A stretch of DNA of 64,000 bases from Agapetus fuscipes (GCA_951799405.1 OX637334.1:15066001-15130000); one strand, 5' to 3'; shown: positions 19,201-31,734, counted from the first letter of the stretch. Notes: generated from the sequence alone by a model not told the origin. Made by a program: numbers and translations.

Positions 19201-19810
19201 CCAATTATTCCTATACCCTGCAGCTGACAAAAAAGTGAGTTCACTGAGTTGCTAGGGAGAAACCAAACTTATATTTTGTTATTGACTTCTATCGGCCCTA
19301 GTTCTATGGAGAAGCTGTATGGCATCTCTCCTCACCACATCCTCCCACCGCAGCTTTTGCCTCCCCACATGTGTCCTTCCACCTGGCCATGGCTAAGTTG
19401 TACTGCTCAGAAAGAGGTTGAATGCTTCTCGTAAACCATGCTGTGTCGAGTTCCATTAAAAACAACACAGTTTAATCAGCACCTAGTGCCTGTTCTGTCA
19501 TTACGGCTACTTTTGTTTAAGATGCGCAGCTCTAAATAAGGATGTTTTTATGAAACTTCAATGCTTTCCTTTCATGCTTAAAAATGTTATGATTTTGACA
19601 GACTTAAATACTTTGATATAAAGTGTAAAACATTACGTCTGCAATTATATATTGAAAGAAAAAAGTCTTCTTAAATGTTGTTTGACTGGAAGATTTAATT
19701 GATCATGTAATCCAAATCTCAAGTCATATGTAAAAGTACAGTCCATGCAAAATTTTGGCTTACTGTATAGATACATATTTGAGAAGTAAAAGTAAAATCA
19801 ATACCCTTGG

Positions 19811-19960
19811 TAGAGGTCGCGCCATGTAAAAAGAACGCTGGCGGCGAGCTGCGCAGACGGCGATTTAGCGGACTTTTTGGTACTTGCGCGACTGGAAACC
19901 ATGCGCAAACACACCCCGTCCACTTCCCCTCAGCGTTCTTTTTACATGGCGCGACTTCTA
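19811..19960. mobile_element. 150-bp MITE with ~38-bp inverted repeats
   Basis: TAGAGGTCGCGCCATGTAAA (19811 on) is matched in reverse by TTTACATGGCGCGACTTCTA (to 19960), and the repeat continues inward through AAGAACGCTG. No clear target duplication was seen. Intergenic. Confidence 0.8.
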
Positions 19961-21531
19961 CATTGTGTAAATAGAATAAACAAGGCACTAGGGGTGCGCT
20001 TGTATCTTCCACTTTTCTATTCACGCGATGGTGGTGAATTCAAGCAATGTTTTATAGGAGGGGTGAAGTAATAACATTTGAAAGTCGAATGTGGCTAATC
20101 TTTACAAATAAATTATAACGGAGATTTAATATGAACCTTTCGTCTGAGAAACTGAGTTTTATCAGTCTCTGAACATTACGCTGGCCTCTTAGTCGGCTTC
20201 TTCAGAAAACTTTATTCTTTTTTAGAAGACCAGAAGGAACTTTTTGAAAATGACATGCAACTGGTTAAACTAAATTTGTCTCAACTAATGGCTTGTATCA
20301 AACATCCATCTTAGGCCATGGGTCACAATGTCAATTGGAAAACTGGTTAAAATAAAAAATAAAAATGTTTTATTGCATTGTTAAAGAAAAACAATTATCA
20401 CAATTAACCTTTTAATCGCCAATTGTCAGCACTAAACTGTCCCACACTGGGAGGCTACTTTTATGCTATGACATTGCGCATGTGACACGCGGTAGCAACA
20501 ATGCATCGCACACACATATATGTACACCTTCCTTCCACTTCTGGACCCAAACCTCCTCCAATCTTCTCTGCCACTCTTTTTGTGCAGGGTGAGCAGTTTA
20601 TTTGTAGCTAGGGTTCGTATCGGTCAATAGCAAGCAATAAAATATGTCCGTAAATGTACAGCTGACTGCACATACATTGTATGGAGAACGCAATGTTCCT
20701 TATACAATGCTCAATCAGCTGTTCACATGCGGCCATGTTTTATCGCATGCTAACAACGGATATGATCTCTTGTTAAGATGATCCTACTCAACCATCATAC
20801 ATGATATGGGTCGTATATAAACAAAGGCGGCTATCTAGGATATGTTATAAAAAATAATTTATATCAATGGTAATCAATAAATGAATTCCTGTTTTTCCAA
20901 GTATTTGTCTCCTTTCAGAAAATCTAGATCGCCGCTTTTGCTTCAATGCGACTCACATACACAGGGGCAATCTTTCAAATCTGCAGATGTGTACTACATG
21001 CTACCCGTAGCGTAGCACTCATGTGTGGCACGTCTGGCGCGGTGAACACGTTCGCGGACGAAACGGTTATAGCCGCTCTATGAGCTTGTCTAGGACTGGA
21101 CGAAACAGTAATAGCCGTCATGATAAAAAGTTATTACTAGGGACGAAACGACTATTTCTGATAGAACTTGCATACATGTAGCATCCGTGCGTCCCTACAG
21201 AAATCCAAAGAACACGGCAATAGCCGTTTTGTCCGTGGATGTCAAAAAAAATACAATTTGAGATGATTAAATGTGTTTTTTCTAGCCTACTTCACATTTT
21301 GTGTGTCCGCGAATGTGTTAAAAGGTTCATTTTTAGTTGTAGGCCAAATACATATTATTTTTGTACAGAAAAAAAAAAATTGTTTGCTATTGTTTTATAT
21401 TGAACATTTTTTTTTTTACTAAAGCAAACCTTTTTATTAGATATTATTATTTTTTCAATCATGAGAAAAAAATAAAATATTTATTTAGATATTAATTTAG
21501 TTTTATATTTTATATTATTGAAAGGTCTATT
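19961..21531. other. Intergenic, no gene seen
   Basis: AT-rich. At 21050-21240 a partly inverted block contains GGACGAAACGGTTATAGCCG and CGGCAATAGCCGTTTTGTCC, probably an old MITE. No coding region was recognised. Confidence 0.5.
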
Positions 21532-21729
21532 GGTGCTATTCTTAGACATTATAGTCCTCCGTTGAGCCCACACTTTGACAAACTAATGATGCATTTGTAT
21601 GAAGACCGATACAAATATTACCAAAATTCGGTATGTAAGAATGACTGGTCATGAGACTTCCAGCCCAGGCATCATTAGTTTGTCAAAGCGTGGGCTCAAC
21701 GGACGACCAAAATGTCTTAGAATAGCACC
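21532..21729. mobile_element. 198-bp MITE with ~60-bp inverted repeats
   Basis: GGTGCTATTCTTAGACATT at the left and AATGTCTTAGAATAGCACC at the right are inverted, extending through CGTTGAGCCCACACTTTGAC with a few mismatches. A half copy with the same end (GAGCTCAACGGGCGACGAAA, AAGAATAACACCG) is at about 35890-36000. Confidence 0.8.
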
Positions 21730-22099
21730 GTATGTGTTTAAAACTTGTATGTCCATTATTTTAAATATGTGACTTTTATCATCCTTGTTTTATAGAGGTG
21801 TGCACTTCATAGAAGGCAATCTTTAATCTGAAGGTTATTTTTGTACATTAAATAAATTCAAGCTTTTTTTTTAAATATTTAAATTCATGACACCTGCTAA
21901 CTCAGATGGAATTCTATAGTCAAGAGGACCTGATGGGATTTGAATTGGCACTGTTTTATTTCACACAATACAGAAGTCATATTACCACCGCCTTGTCCGC
22001 TCGTTGTATTAACGTTTGAAGTTCATTCTTCACATACACAATCACGCACTTGCAAGCTTGCGATTACACGTGCTGTCTGTATACTTAACGCAATGCAAA

Positions 22100-22235
22100 A
22101 AAAACACAACTAAGCTACACATATAGTGTAACTTCTTGCCGCGTTATCCCCGAGGGGGTCGCATGTGGCGAGTTGAACCTATTTATTTTTACAGGTAAGG
22201 CGGCCGGCCTTACGCCAACCACTTCAGATCTTACA
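22100..22235 (-). repeat. SINE family 2, 3' part
   Basis: TAACTTCTTGCCGCGTTATC, GGGTCGCATGTGGCGAG and GGCGGCCGGCCTTACGCCAA match the SINE-2 body in reverse. Confidence 0.7.
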
Positions 22236-22307
22236 AGATTTAATAGGTACTTTTAACCTTTTTTGTGTTTTTTTCTGTAATAAGGGTGTCAACATTTAAA
22301 GTAGTCC

Positions 22308-22570
22308 AGTGGTTAACGCTTCAGACTCGTAATCGAAAGGAAGTGAATTTGATTTCCAGCAGAGCTTATGAAAATTATTATTAATTTTCAAAAATCATCT
22401 TCGCTGGGTTGGAAAACTCTTTCACCTTGGTCAAAAATGGCTCACAAAGGTTCATCCAGCCTTACAGAAACTGGGTCTTGTTCAAGCGCTCTTAAGAGAC
22501 TCAATCTTACAGATGGCTATTGAGGTGGGATTCACACTAACACAGCGCTCACCATATACTTAAATCAGTC
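22308..22570 (+). repeat. SINE family 1, nearly full length
   Basis: Head TAGTCCAGTGGTTAACGCTT has a tRNA-like A box, and GTGAATTTGATTTCC is a B-box-like site. The body has GGTTCATCCAGCCTTACAGA and ACTGGGTCTTG. It ends with GGTGGGATTCACACTAA. Confidence 0.8.
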
Positions 22571-22579
22571 TTTTTTAAT

Positions 22580-22825
22580 AATGATTTAGATTATAAAATC
22601 TTAGTTGCAAAGATATATTGACTTTTATGGCTCATATTTAATGCATGCCCACAAGCAGGCACATGTTAGTTCACGCTTACGCATGCTGCATGTGTACTTA
22701 CAAAATAATCCAAACCTCACATGAACATAAACTTTACAACTCCTGCTGCCTTTCCCTGAAACGGAGGTGGCATTGGCAAAAGCGAACCAAGTTTTTAAAG
22801 CAGGGGGGGTCAGCCTAATACTTTT
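22580..22825 (-). repeat. AGATTA-tailed repeat
   Basis: Reverse copy with GATTATAAAATCTTAGTTGC tail, GGCATTGGCAAAAGCGAACC and GGTCAGCCTAATA. It directly follows a SINE-1 copy. Confidence 0.8.
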
Positions 22826-23129
22826 ATTATGATTTAAAGCGAAAATGAACAAGAATGGCATTTAGGGCTGATTTGTAGGTTAGAGATTTTTTCCATGGAA
22901 AACACACAATTTTTTTTTGCAAATTTGAACATACTTTATATTGAAAATATGTAAGGATTTTTGTTCCAGACCTCCATTACATTAGTGCAATGTTGAATAG
23001 TTGATAATCCCATGTTGGGAACAAATGCACTGGGTCAATTTTAGCCAGGGGCGTGCGTGTCATACAGGCAAGTTTAGGTACAAATAAGCTAGGCAACATA
23101 TTGCATCTCCAGATCTGGGGTACCACAAA

Positions 23130-23215
23130 ATAAAAATAAATAATTTTGTGAAGAAGAATGCAATTCACCTGCCTATTTTTGCCTGGCCAGGAACAGGTAT
23201 TAATATTATTAATTA
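23130..23215 (+). repeat. Repeat fragment shared with 63865-63935
   Basis: TTGTGAAGAAGAATGCAATT and GCCTGGCCAGGAACAGGTAT recur with few changes at 63865-63935. Family unknown. Confidence 0.5.
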
Positions 23216-24627
23216 ATAACTTCTTGTTTTTTATTTTCAATTATTGTAATTTTAGTTGTCATTTGGCTAAAAAGGCACCTGGCTTTTTGTGTCATGGTTA
23301 GAACTCAAATTTATTTCTATTGGCTTATTTTGAAGGCAAAGGAATAAATATTCATTCTTAAATATATCTGCCTCTACACAGTGCACACCCCTGACTTTTC
23401 TTATATGTAGACGATATGTACATTGCTTTTGAAATTTCACCATTATCTGTTGCCAGACTGAAGTATCAATGTAATGAACTTAAAAAATCAATTAAAAGTG
23501 ACGTGGAAGGAGAAGGAAAAGAAAACGAAATGTCGCCTTACTAATTGTATAATCAGTGTTGTAATTAAAAGAATAAACTGTAAAAAAAAAAATTTACTAT
23601 ACATAAAAATATCACACGTCCTTTTCTTAATAAACCATTGAAAAAATCTTATAAAATTATAGTAATAAAAATAATAGATTTTGTATTTATGTGGATTTAA
23701 TAGATAGCCTATCAGAATTTCTGATTATTCTGCTGAATATTTTATTTATTGAATTCTATTATAAGGACACCACGTAATTTGATGCTCCACACAGACATGC
23801 TTTTGATGATTTTATTTTATCGGTCAAGTAAAGAAAAGAGGAAAGACGAGTCCAAGTCCAAGAAATGTATGGCTTGATCAGATTGATGAAATAATGAAAG
23901 AATTAGATATACAGAGTGAATGTAAAAGGAAGAAATGTATGGACATGAGTGAATTGAGAGTGGGATACAAGGATAGGAAGAAGTAGAGGCAAATTCAGAA
24001 GAGCAATTCTCGATGTTCGGTTGCACTAAAGATATTAGTTGCCGGTGGAGATTAATAGCCCTTGCGAAAGAGTTCCTTTGCCGTTTTGCGATTCTCGTTC
24101 CCACCGACCTTCCGACTATCCTTACAAGGGACAGCAATGGGTTTTCTAAGTTTTTTCTCGATTGGCCAGACCAGGGTTGGGTAGGTATAATACTTGACGT
24201 CGAAAATGAGTATTATACCTAGTATTTGACGCGTCGAATATACACGTCGTAAATTCGAATTTACGACATAAACGACACGTCGAAAATTACTAGTGAGTGG
24301 AGTTCAGGTAGGAATGAAGGGAAATACATATTTAGTGACATAATGTGTTGTTTCCTCTTTTATTGTCTTTCTCTTACATGCTACATCTACATTAGGTACA
24401 AGTTAACAGCACCATTTAAATATTAATTCTACTTAATAACCTGACCTAGGCTAAAACAAAGTATTCAATAAACTCAAACACACAGCTAACTCATGCCAGT
24501 TTGACAAAGGGCATGTCAATCAATTTGATAAAATATATACTATACAGTTAAACACTGTAATGATAGCTGGTCAGATCAGTTGTTTTACCTACATAAAAGT
24601 AAAGAAATTCTACAACATTGTGTAGGT

Positions 24628-24751
24628 TAGGGATGGGCGAAATATATCGATATATCAAAAGTACCGATATTTTTTCCTCGATGTATTTCGATAGTGTTTA
24701 AAAATATCGTTCGATATATATCGATATTTTTTTTTCATTTGCCCATCCCTA
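24628..24751. mobile_element. Small hAT MITE (124 bp) nested in the hAT element
   Basis: TAGGGATGGGC and GCCCATCCCTA termini with 8-bp duplication GTGTAGGT (24620-24627 and 24752-24759). The interior is mostly ATATCGAT-rich. A larger relative is at 33899-34323. Confidence 0.9.
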
Positions 24752-24884
24752 GTGTAGGTACAAATTTCCAGTTGGCATATTCATTAAGATTTGAACAAAA
24801 TGTTTTAAGCCCCATTTATACCTACAGTTCAATGTTTTATTCAAGATTAATTGAATTCAAGGACAATATATAATAAATATATAA

Positions 24885-25126
24885 TAATATAATCTAAGTT
24901 GCAAGGATATATTTATTTAAAGCTCTCAGATGTAAGCCCACAAACCAACAAGTGTAGTTCGCGCTTACAAATGCTGAATGTGTACTTACAAATAAAATCC
25001 AAACCTCAAATGAACATAAGCCCCACAACTTTTGCCGACCTTCCCTGAAACAGGGGTGACATTGGCAAAGTGAACCATTTTTTACAGTATGGGTGGTCCG
25101 CCTCATACCAACCTATAAGTCAAGGA
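24885..25126 (-). repeat. AGATTA-tailed repeat inside the hAT element
   Basis: Complete reverse copy, from the TATAATCTAAGTTGC tail to CATACCAACCTATAAGTCAAGG. It is nearly identical to the + copy at 25850-26093, so at least one inserted recently. Confidence 0.9.
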
Positions 25127-25849
25127 ATATGAATAAAAAATTACATTTAAATATATAAAAGAACAAAACCTTACAAAGAAATCTATACAAAAAAAGTCAG
25201 AAATTTCCTTTGCAAAACATGAACAATATGAACTTTGAAGGAAGTATTGTATTTTATTATCTTTGCTAATTTTAATTGAATTTGGTTGGTCAAAAATTGA
25301 ACTGTCACAAATGAAGGATAAACTAAAAGTAATAAACTTCAATTTTCGACGCAAATTTTCGACGTTTTCGACATATTCGACACGTATTTTCGACGTGACG
25401 TGTCGAATATAATTTTCGACGTGTCGTTACCCAACCCTGGGCCAGACTGACGGATGATCGATGTGATAATCGTCCGACAGGTGCCAGCTCAAAGGGTAAA
25501 TTTCCCCATATATTTAAAAAAAATACTAAAACTTCATCAAAAAGTAGTAAAACAATAATAAGTGCAAATAAGTACGTAACAACTGAATGAAAATACATAA
25601 AACTATATAACAATGTAATGAAAAACTCAGTTCTCAACAATACAATGTTTGGTGAATTCGTTGCCGAATGAAAGGTGAATTGTGATTCTCGTTGTAAATT
25701 TGGCTGAAGGATATCTCCTTTAAAAGGTGAGGAATCTCTCGGAACTGTCAGAACATAACGCGGCCGATTTACCCCGCCGTACAGAGAAGGACAGAAATTG
25801 TCAGTAGATTATTACAAATATATGACTTATTTTCTTTAATTTCCTTGAC

Positions 25850-26093
25850 TTATAGGTTGGTATGAGGCTGACCACCCATACTGTAAAAAATGGTTCACTT
25901 TGCCAATGTCACCCCTGTTTCAGGGAAGGTCGGCAAAAGTTGTGGGGCTTATGTTCATTTGAGGTTTGGATTTTATTTGTAAGTACACATTCAGCATTTG
26001 TAAGCGCGAACTACACTTGTTGGTTTGTGGGCATACATCTGAGAGCTTTAAATGAATATATCTTTGCAACTTAGATTATAGATTATAGACCTA
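25850..26093 (+). repeat. AGATTA-tailed repeat, full-length reference copy
   Basis: Runs from CCTTGACTTATAGGTTGGTA to CTTAGATTATAGATTATAG. The body has CCACCCATACTGTAAAAAAT, GGTTCACTTTGCCAATGTCA, CCCCTGTTTCAGGGAAGGTC (a CCCTG/CAGGG stem) and GTAAGCGCGAACTACAC. No clear tRNA-like Pol III boxes. It lies in the interior of the long-TIR element. Confidence 0.9.
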
Positions 26094-27037
26094 AATAAAT
26101 TTATTCGCAAACTCATTCCTTATGTTTATTTGTGACCCACGTGATATTATTATAGGAAATTATGACGTAGAATAGGAATTACGATCTTACGAAAATTGGC
26201 ATTCTGAACGGCATAATATGCGCGTCGGTAAGTACGTCATGCAGATAATAATTATGCTTTTGACAACAATAAATTTGCATAAAGATATTGCGTTATTTTT
26301 TCATAATTTCATCTTCATTTGTGATAAATTGTAAACATAATTATTTACAAGTGATATTAAATCATTATAACGCTCAATTTACAAAGATTTAAGCATAGAT
26401 TTAATTGTGAAATGTCAGTTGACAGCAGGCGTGAAGTTAGCCTGATATGCCAACCTGATATGCGAGAGCTGTGAACTATGAGCATTGCCCCCAAAATCCA
26501 AAGAAAAATAATTTCAGATAAAATGTTATTTATAATCATTTCCTAATTTTAGCATATTTGAAATAAGCAAATCACCTTAATTTTTTTAATTAAAATAAAT
26601 TGGGCTAGTTTTAACAAGTTGAAAAAGTAAAAGTACAATATAAACAATAGTTTTCCCCAAATATTGTATTGTTGAGAACTGAGTTTTTCATTACACTGTA
26701 ATGTAGTTTTATGTATTTTCATTCAGTTGTTACGTACTTATTTGCACTTATTATTGTTTTACTGCTTTTTGATAAAGTTTTAGTATTTTTTTTAAATATA
26801 TGGGGAAATTTACCCTTTGAGCTGGTACCTGTCGGACGATTATCACATCGATCATCCGTCAGTCTGGCCAATCGAGAAAAAACATACAAAACCCATTGCT
26901 GTCCCTTGTAAGGATAGTCGGAAGGTCGGTAGGAACGAGAATCGCAAAACGGCAAAGGAACTCTTTCGCAAGGGCTATTAATCTCCACCGGCAACTAATA
27001 TCTTTAGTGCAACCGAACATCGAGAATTGCCCTTCTG

Positions 27038-27220
27038 GTCAGTATTGAAGTGGTTAACGCTTTGAACTCGGGATTCGAAAGTGATTTCCGACGGAGAACA
27101 TTAAAAAAAACTCAAATATGCTCTACGCTGAGTTGAAAAAATCATATTCCTCAACCAATCACAATGCCTAGTAACCTGGCAAAGTGACTTCACACTTTCT
27201 TCGTAAATTAAATTATCTGA
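27038..27220 (+). repeat. SINE family 1, 5' part
   Basis: GTCAGTATTGAAGTGGTTAA, CGCTTTGAACTCGGGATTCG and AAAGTGATTTCCGACGGAG match the SINE-1 head. It starts exactly where the long-TIR element ends. Confidence 0.65.
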
Positions 27221-27669
27221 CTCTATTCAAATTCATAGAATGAAGCATTTTATGATTAAATAACTTATGATTGCTATATGAGCTTGAATTTAAATGTAGA
27301 AGGTTTCAAGTCTACCACCAAGAGAAGAAATCTACCAAATATGCTACTAAATACAATTAATATGAAAACTAAGGAAATCCACACTTGAGTTTGGAGTAGC
27401 TTTTTTCAAAACAAAAGCGGGTCTCCTTTCTAAATAAACAATTTTTACTGATGTAGTTTAAGTACGTTCAATTATTATTGATAAATAACACCAAAATATT
27501 TATTCACTCCGAAATAGGTAATATAATGATATTTTTGCATATCGTCCCGGTATAACACAAAAATGACGGACTCAGTAAAGTATTTAAAATGTTCAACAGA
27601 GACATTTAACACTTATTACTCTTGTATGCAGGAGACAGAAGTTCAGCATTCTAAATTTATCACTTCAAT

Positions 27670-27915
27670 GATAGGTTGGTATGCGGCTGACCACCCATAC
27701 TGTAAAAAATGGTTCACTTTGCCAATGTCACCCCTGCTTCAGGGAAGGTCGGCAAGAGTTACAGGGCGTATGTTCATTTGAGATTGGGTTTTTTATATTG
27801 TAGGTCCACATGCGGCATGTGTAAGCGCGAAATTATGCATGTCTGCTTGTGGGAATGCATTTAATATGAATCTCAAATGATACATATCTTTGCAGCTTAG
27901 ATTTAGATTTAGAAT
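27670..27915 (+). repeat. AGATTA-tailed repeat
   Basis: Complete copy, with GATAGGTTGGTATGCGGCTG at the head and an (AGATTT)n tail. Confidence 0.9.
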
Positions 27916-27999
27916 GATGAAAATCACTTTTGAATTATAAGTAGACTTTCATGACATTATTGCAATGTCAAATAGCCAATATTCAAGGAACAAATCTTC

Positions 28000-28345
28000 T
28001 GTTATTAATCACTGGCATGACAATCCAGCGGGTCTTGGCCTCTTGATCAACTACTCCCCCCGCTGCCTGTCCAACGCCTTCCCCCTCCAGTCCCATACTC
28101 CTACCGCAGACTGCCCACACTCTTTCCAGCCACCTTCCTCTTTGTCTTCCCACTGTCCTGCACCCCTCTGGTCTATCTTCTCCAGACTGTGTCCATGCAT
28201 TGGATGTGACCCAGCCAATGCAGTCTATTGGCTTGTACTGACTGAACCACACAACGTCCTGGTACAGTTCCTTTACTTTAGAGGGAATACAACAAAAACA
28301 GTTGCTTATTATTCCTGTAAGATGAAAATATCTCGTATCAATCAA
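28000..28345 (-). repeat. LINE 3'-end remnant
   Basis: Reads in reverse as LYQDVVWFSQYKPIDCIGWV, then an NPEGRR-like block and VDQEAKTRWIVMPVI. It is related to 32870-33187, which reads RLHWLGHIQRMD. This is the RTE/Jockey-like RT C-terminal tail, frameshifted. Confidence 0.7.
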
Positions 28346-28890
28346 AAATCATTGACTGTATGATGAAAAAATATCCTTGAGCTTACGTTTAGCTTGTGGA
28401 GTAAAAGTTTTCTACTCTGGCCACCCCTAATGAAATGACAAGAGAGTTACAGTTACAGGATCAATGAAATTAAACCGCAGAAAACTGGAAACACTTTTTT
28501 TATAATTGTAGATAGAAAACAAAATAATGTGCTTTAAATGGAGTGTGAAGGGGAATTGTACTACATGCTTTTATTTTATATTCATTTACTTTCATCACTT
28601 CTGCTTTTAAAAATCACTACAAATTAAAATATTTTACATGTTTTATGTATACTTTTTTTCTATGTAGTAATTGTGTTTCTAAAATTCAAATGTGGACCAA
28701 TTTTTTTGCAGATTTTCTGTTAAAACTGAAGTGAGCATCCCATTTAGGTAGGCAACACATCGCACATGCATTCAACCTTGAAATTTAGATTTAAAATTTA
28801 AATTTACAGTTCAATTTGAATCATAGCTTGAACTCAATTAATTTCTGTGTTATTTTAAAGGCCAAGTTGAAAATATTTTTAGTGAAATGT

Positions 28891-29035
28891 ATTTGCGCCT
28901 CTACCCATTACACGTCGCCTTCCACATTTGCGCCTCTACCCATTACACGTCGCCTTCCACATTTGCGCCTCTACCCATTACACGTCGCCTTCCACATTTG
29001 CGCCTCTACCCATTACACGTCGCCTTCCACATTTG
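28891..29035 (+). repeat. 35-bp minisatellite, four copies
   Basis: GCGCCTCTACCCATTACACG recurs at 28895, 28930, 28965 and 29000, a 35-bp period with identical units. It grows out of an interspersed repeat whose single-copy relatives are near 23375 and 30610. Confidence 0.9.
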
Positions 29036-29299
29036 AATGTTACATCACAATCTTCAACTGAATCATGTCTGTTATTCTTTGTTTAAATTATTTTTATATA
29101 GCGATAAGTCTTTAAAGTGTATACGTTTTATTCTTTTGATGCATAGATATGACGCTTAAGTTTTTCATTTTCAGAATGTTATATATATGGATTCATTTCT
29201 TAAAGATTTGTCATGGAAATTGTGTCTTTTTCTTTTATATTATTTTTATAGTATACTTTTAATAAAGCAGCTATAAAATAAATAATTAAAATGAATTTA

Positions 29300-29540
29300 C
29301 CCTCAGAAGCCCTCATGGAGTTTGTATGTTGCTATAGAAATTGCTAATTCTCAAGACTCAGCCTCTTCAAGGCTGGAACCGTTGGTGACCTGTCTTTGGT
29401 AAAAATAGATTATTTTTTAAACCAGGGAAGAGCCCATTTGAAAATTCCACGATACAAGTATTTGTTGTGAGTTATGTTGGGAATCAAATCAATTACCTGC
29501 CAATGAATGCACAGCGTTAACCACTAAACTTTGACAGGTC
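29300..29540 (-). repeat. SINE family 1
   Basis: Reverse copy with AATTCTCAAGACTCAGCCTC, GGTGACCTGTCTTTGGTAAA and GTTAACCACTAAACTTTGAC as the complement of the tRNA-like head. Confidence 0.7.
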
Positions 29541-31210
29541 AAATAAGTAACTTGAGGCTATTTTTTAAAATTGAATTATTACTTGTTTAACAAGGTTTCA
29601 TCAAGCTGATAAACGAATAATACTGGCCTTTTCCACTTCTATGTTATACTTTCAGAACAAGTATTAAGCCACATTTTTCTGTGACAATTCTTTTGGAAGT
29701 GAATGATTTGGTTTATGATTTTTTATTCAGGACGCCGGGCATAAAACCTCACATAGCATTTATTTAAATAGCACCAGTGGGTGTTTTGGTTTCCACACAT
29801 TTTTTGGTGAAACGCTATGGCTGAGTTGAAATGTTCAGTTTTATACTCGGGGTTCTGTTTATTTGAACAGTTTTTGAAGGAAATGTATATAGAGGTGGAG
29901 TAAATGGAAAATGTGTCCGTGTACATACAAAATATTTAATGGTTTGTAACATTTACATACATTATAATCATGTGGGAATTATTACATTAATATTTATTAT
30001 AAATTTATGCAGTGAACAAATGACTTGGGAAAAATTTGTATGGAAATAAACACTCAATACATAACATGTTGCAATCTTAGCAGGAAAAGAGATTTAGTCA
30101 AATGTTTGGGAGAGCCATTGTTTGCATGCAGGACGCAAATGAGGGTTATCCTCAAAATCTTACCCTACCGTGTTAAAAATCCCTTTATAAAAAATCCAGA
30201 CCTACATTTCAAAATAGCAAAAAAGGTGTCAAATAATCAATTATTCTATTTTGGGAATAAAAACAAGACCTTTAGTTCCTCTTTGAGATAACATGATTTA
30301 ACAAAATGTTTCCAAAAATTATATTTCTGTTAATTTACACCCTTATTTGTGAAATCTTCCCTATCAAAATGTTTTCTTATGGAAGTATATTTACTATTTA
30401 ATTATCTAGGAGTATAAATGCATCACCTCACAAATTGAGGTGGTAGTAAGTAAGTATATTTGGTGTACTAATATTTTGTCGAGTTGAAGTTATCGTAACA
30501 ATGCATCCAACATCGAAATTAAGATTTAAAATTGAAATTTATGGTTCAATTTGTGGCACTCAATCAATTTGTAATGTGAATAAAAGAAAAAGCAAGAATA
30601 TCCATTCTGCGATGTATTTGCCCCTACCTAGTACACAGATGCTAGAAGAAACACAATCTTTCCATACAGAATTTTCCCCTTTGTGTTATTCATTTTTATG
30701 AAAATAAATGGTGTGGCATTTAGAAGTAAATTTTATTTTTGATTATTAATTCTTCCTATTAACCTTATTATTATATTATTGCTATGATTAATTAAGATTA
30801 TTTTTATTTAATGTGTAATGAACTTTAAATGATTCTAAAGTGAAATAAATCCTATGAATGGAATTAAGGACATAGCTAGCAAAGTGTCGACTGAGGATTG
30901 TACATAAGAGGCTGGAGAAAGATTTTAAATGTAATAAAATATACTGTGTAGATTATGAACTATGAAATTTACACTGTATAAGATTTGATATATATTTGTA
31001 TAACGGTATAAAAGTCTATAACAATCTTGTCACTTTTCATTTATTCACCCTCACCTTCTTGAATCCTGGGTGTCTTTTTCAGGGCACATATGGTCCAGTC
31101 ATCAATCTACATAATAAATTAAAGATTGCGACCTCGATGTTGGATTAAAATAATTTAAAAATGTATAAGTTTTTAAGTTAGGTCTGTTCGACCTTAATTT
31201 TTTACATGAT
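29541..31210. other. Intergenic, no gene seen
   Basis: AT-rich. 30480-30690 resembles 28800-28900 (same unnamed repeat family). No coding sequence was recognised. Confidence 0.5.
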
Positions 31211-31452
31211 TCCTTGACTTATAGGTTGGTATGAGGCTGACCACCCATACTGTAAAAAATGGTTCACTTTGCCAGTGTCACCCCTGTTTCAGGGAAGGTC
31301 GGCAAAAGTTGTGGGGCTTATGTTCATTTGAGGTTTGAATTTTATTTACAAGTACACAATCAGCATTTGTAAGCGCGAACTACACATGTTTGTTTGTGGG
31401 CATACATCTGAGAGCTTTGAATGAATATATCCTTGCAACTTAGATTATAGAT
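31211..31452 (+). repeat. AGATTA-tailed repeat
   Basis: Complete copy from CCTTGACTTATAGGTTGGTA to CTTAGATTATAG, very close to the copy at 25850. Confidence 0.9.
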
Positions 31453-31734
31453 CTGAGTTCAGACTGGCGTAAGCCAGGTTGGTTTCTATCTTTTAAAAAA
31501 TAAATATATTTTAATATATGGCATGTCATTTTTTACCAAAGTAATGAATGTGCCACAAAACGTTCATAAGTATCCAATGAAAAAGAGACAAAATAATAGT
31601 GGTTTGTAGTTTGAGTCTTCGTACATGGTTACCTGGCATCTGATAATGACAAGATTTGCCAAGCCCAGCTCTGATCTCAATCTACATATTTGTAATATTG
31701 ATTGATGAGTGTAATCAACAGAAGTCAACTGACT

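Larger units (their letters stand above)
24172..25439. mobile_element. Non-autonomous hAT element (1268 bp) in the left arm
   Basis: Ends CAGGGTTGGGTA and TACCCAACCCTG are inverted. The 8-bp duplication GGCCAGAC flanks it at 24164-24171 and 25440-25447. Removing it rejoins the long left arm. Subterminal zones are packed with CGACGTGTCG/CGACACGTCG-type sites on both sides, as in hAT transposase binding regions. No transposase coding was found. Confidence 0.93.
23996..27037. mobile_element. Element with ~380-bp terminal inverted repeats, unclassified
   Basis: The left arm (23996-24171 plus 25448-25655) is the reverse complement of the right arm (about 26655-27037), starting CAGAAGRGCAATTCTCGATG. 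The left arm is interrupted by a hAT element. The ~1-kb interior has no transposase, only an AGATTA repeat and AT-rich DNA. No target duplication is obvious, so the superfamily is unknown. Confidence 0.85.

Noticed and set aside
25862..26074. 70-codon ORF repeated at 24894-25106 and elsewhere
   Set aside because: It is the translation of the AGATTA-tailed repeat; other copies break the frame.
28816..29061. ORF with an apparent repeated peptide
   Set aside because: The repeat is the 35-bp minisatellite, which is not a multiple of three, so the peptide periodicity is an artefact.
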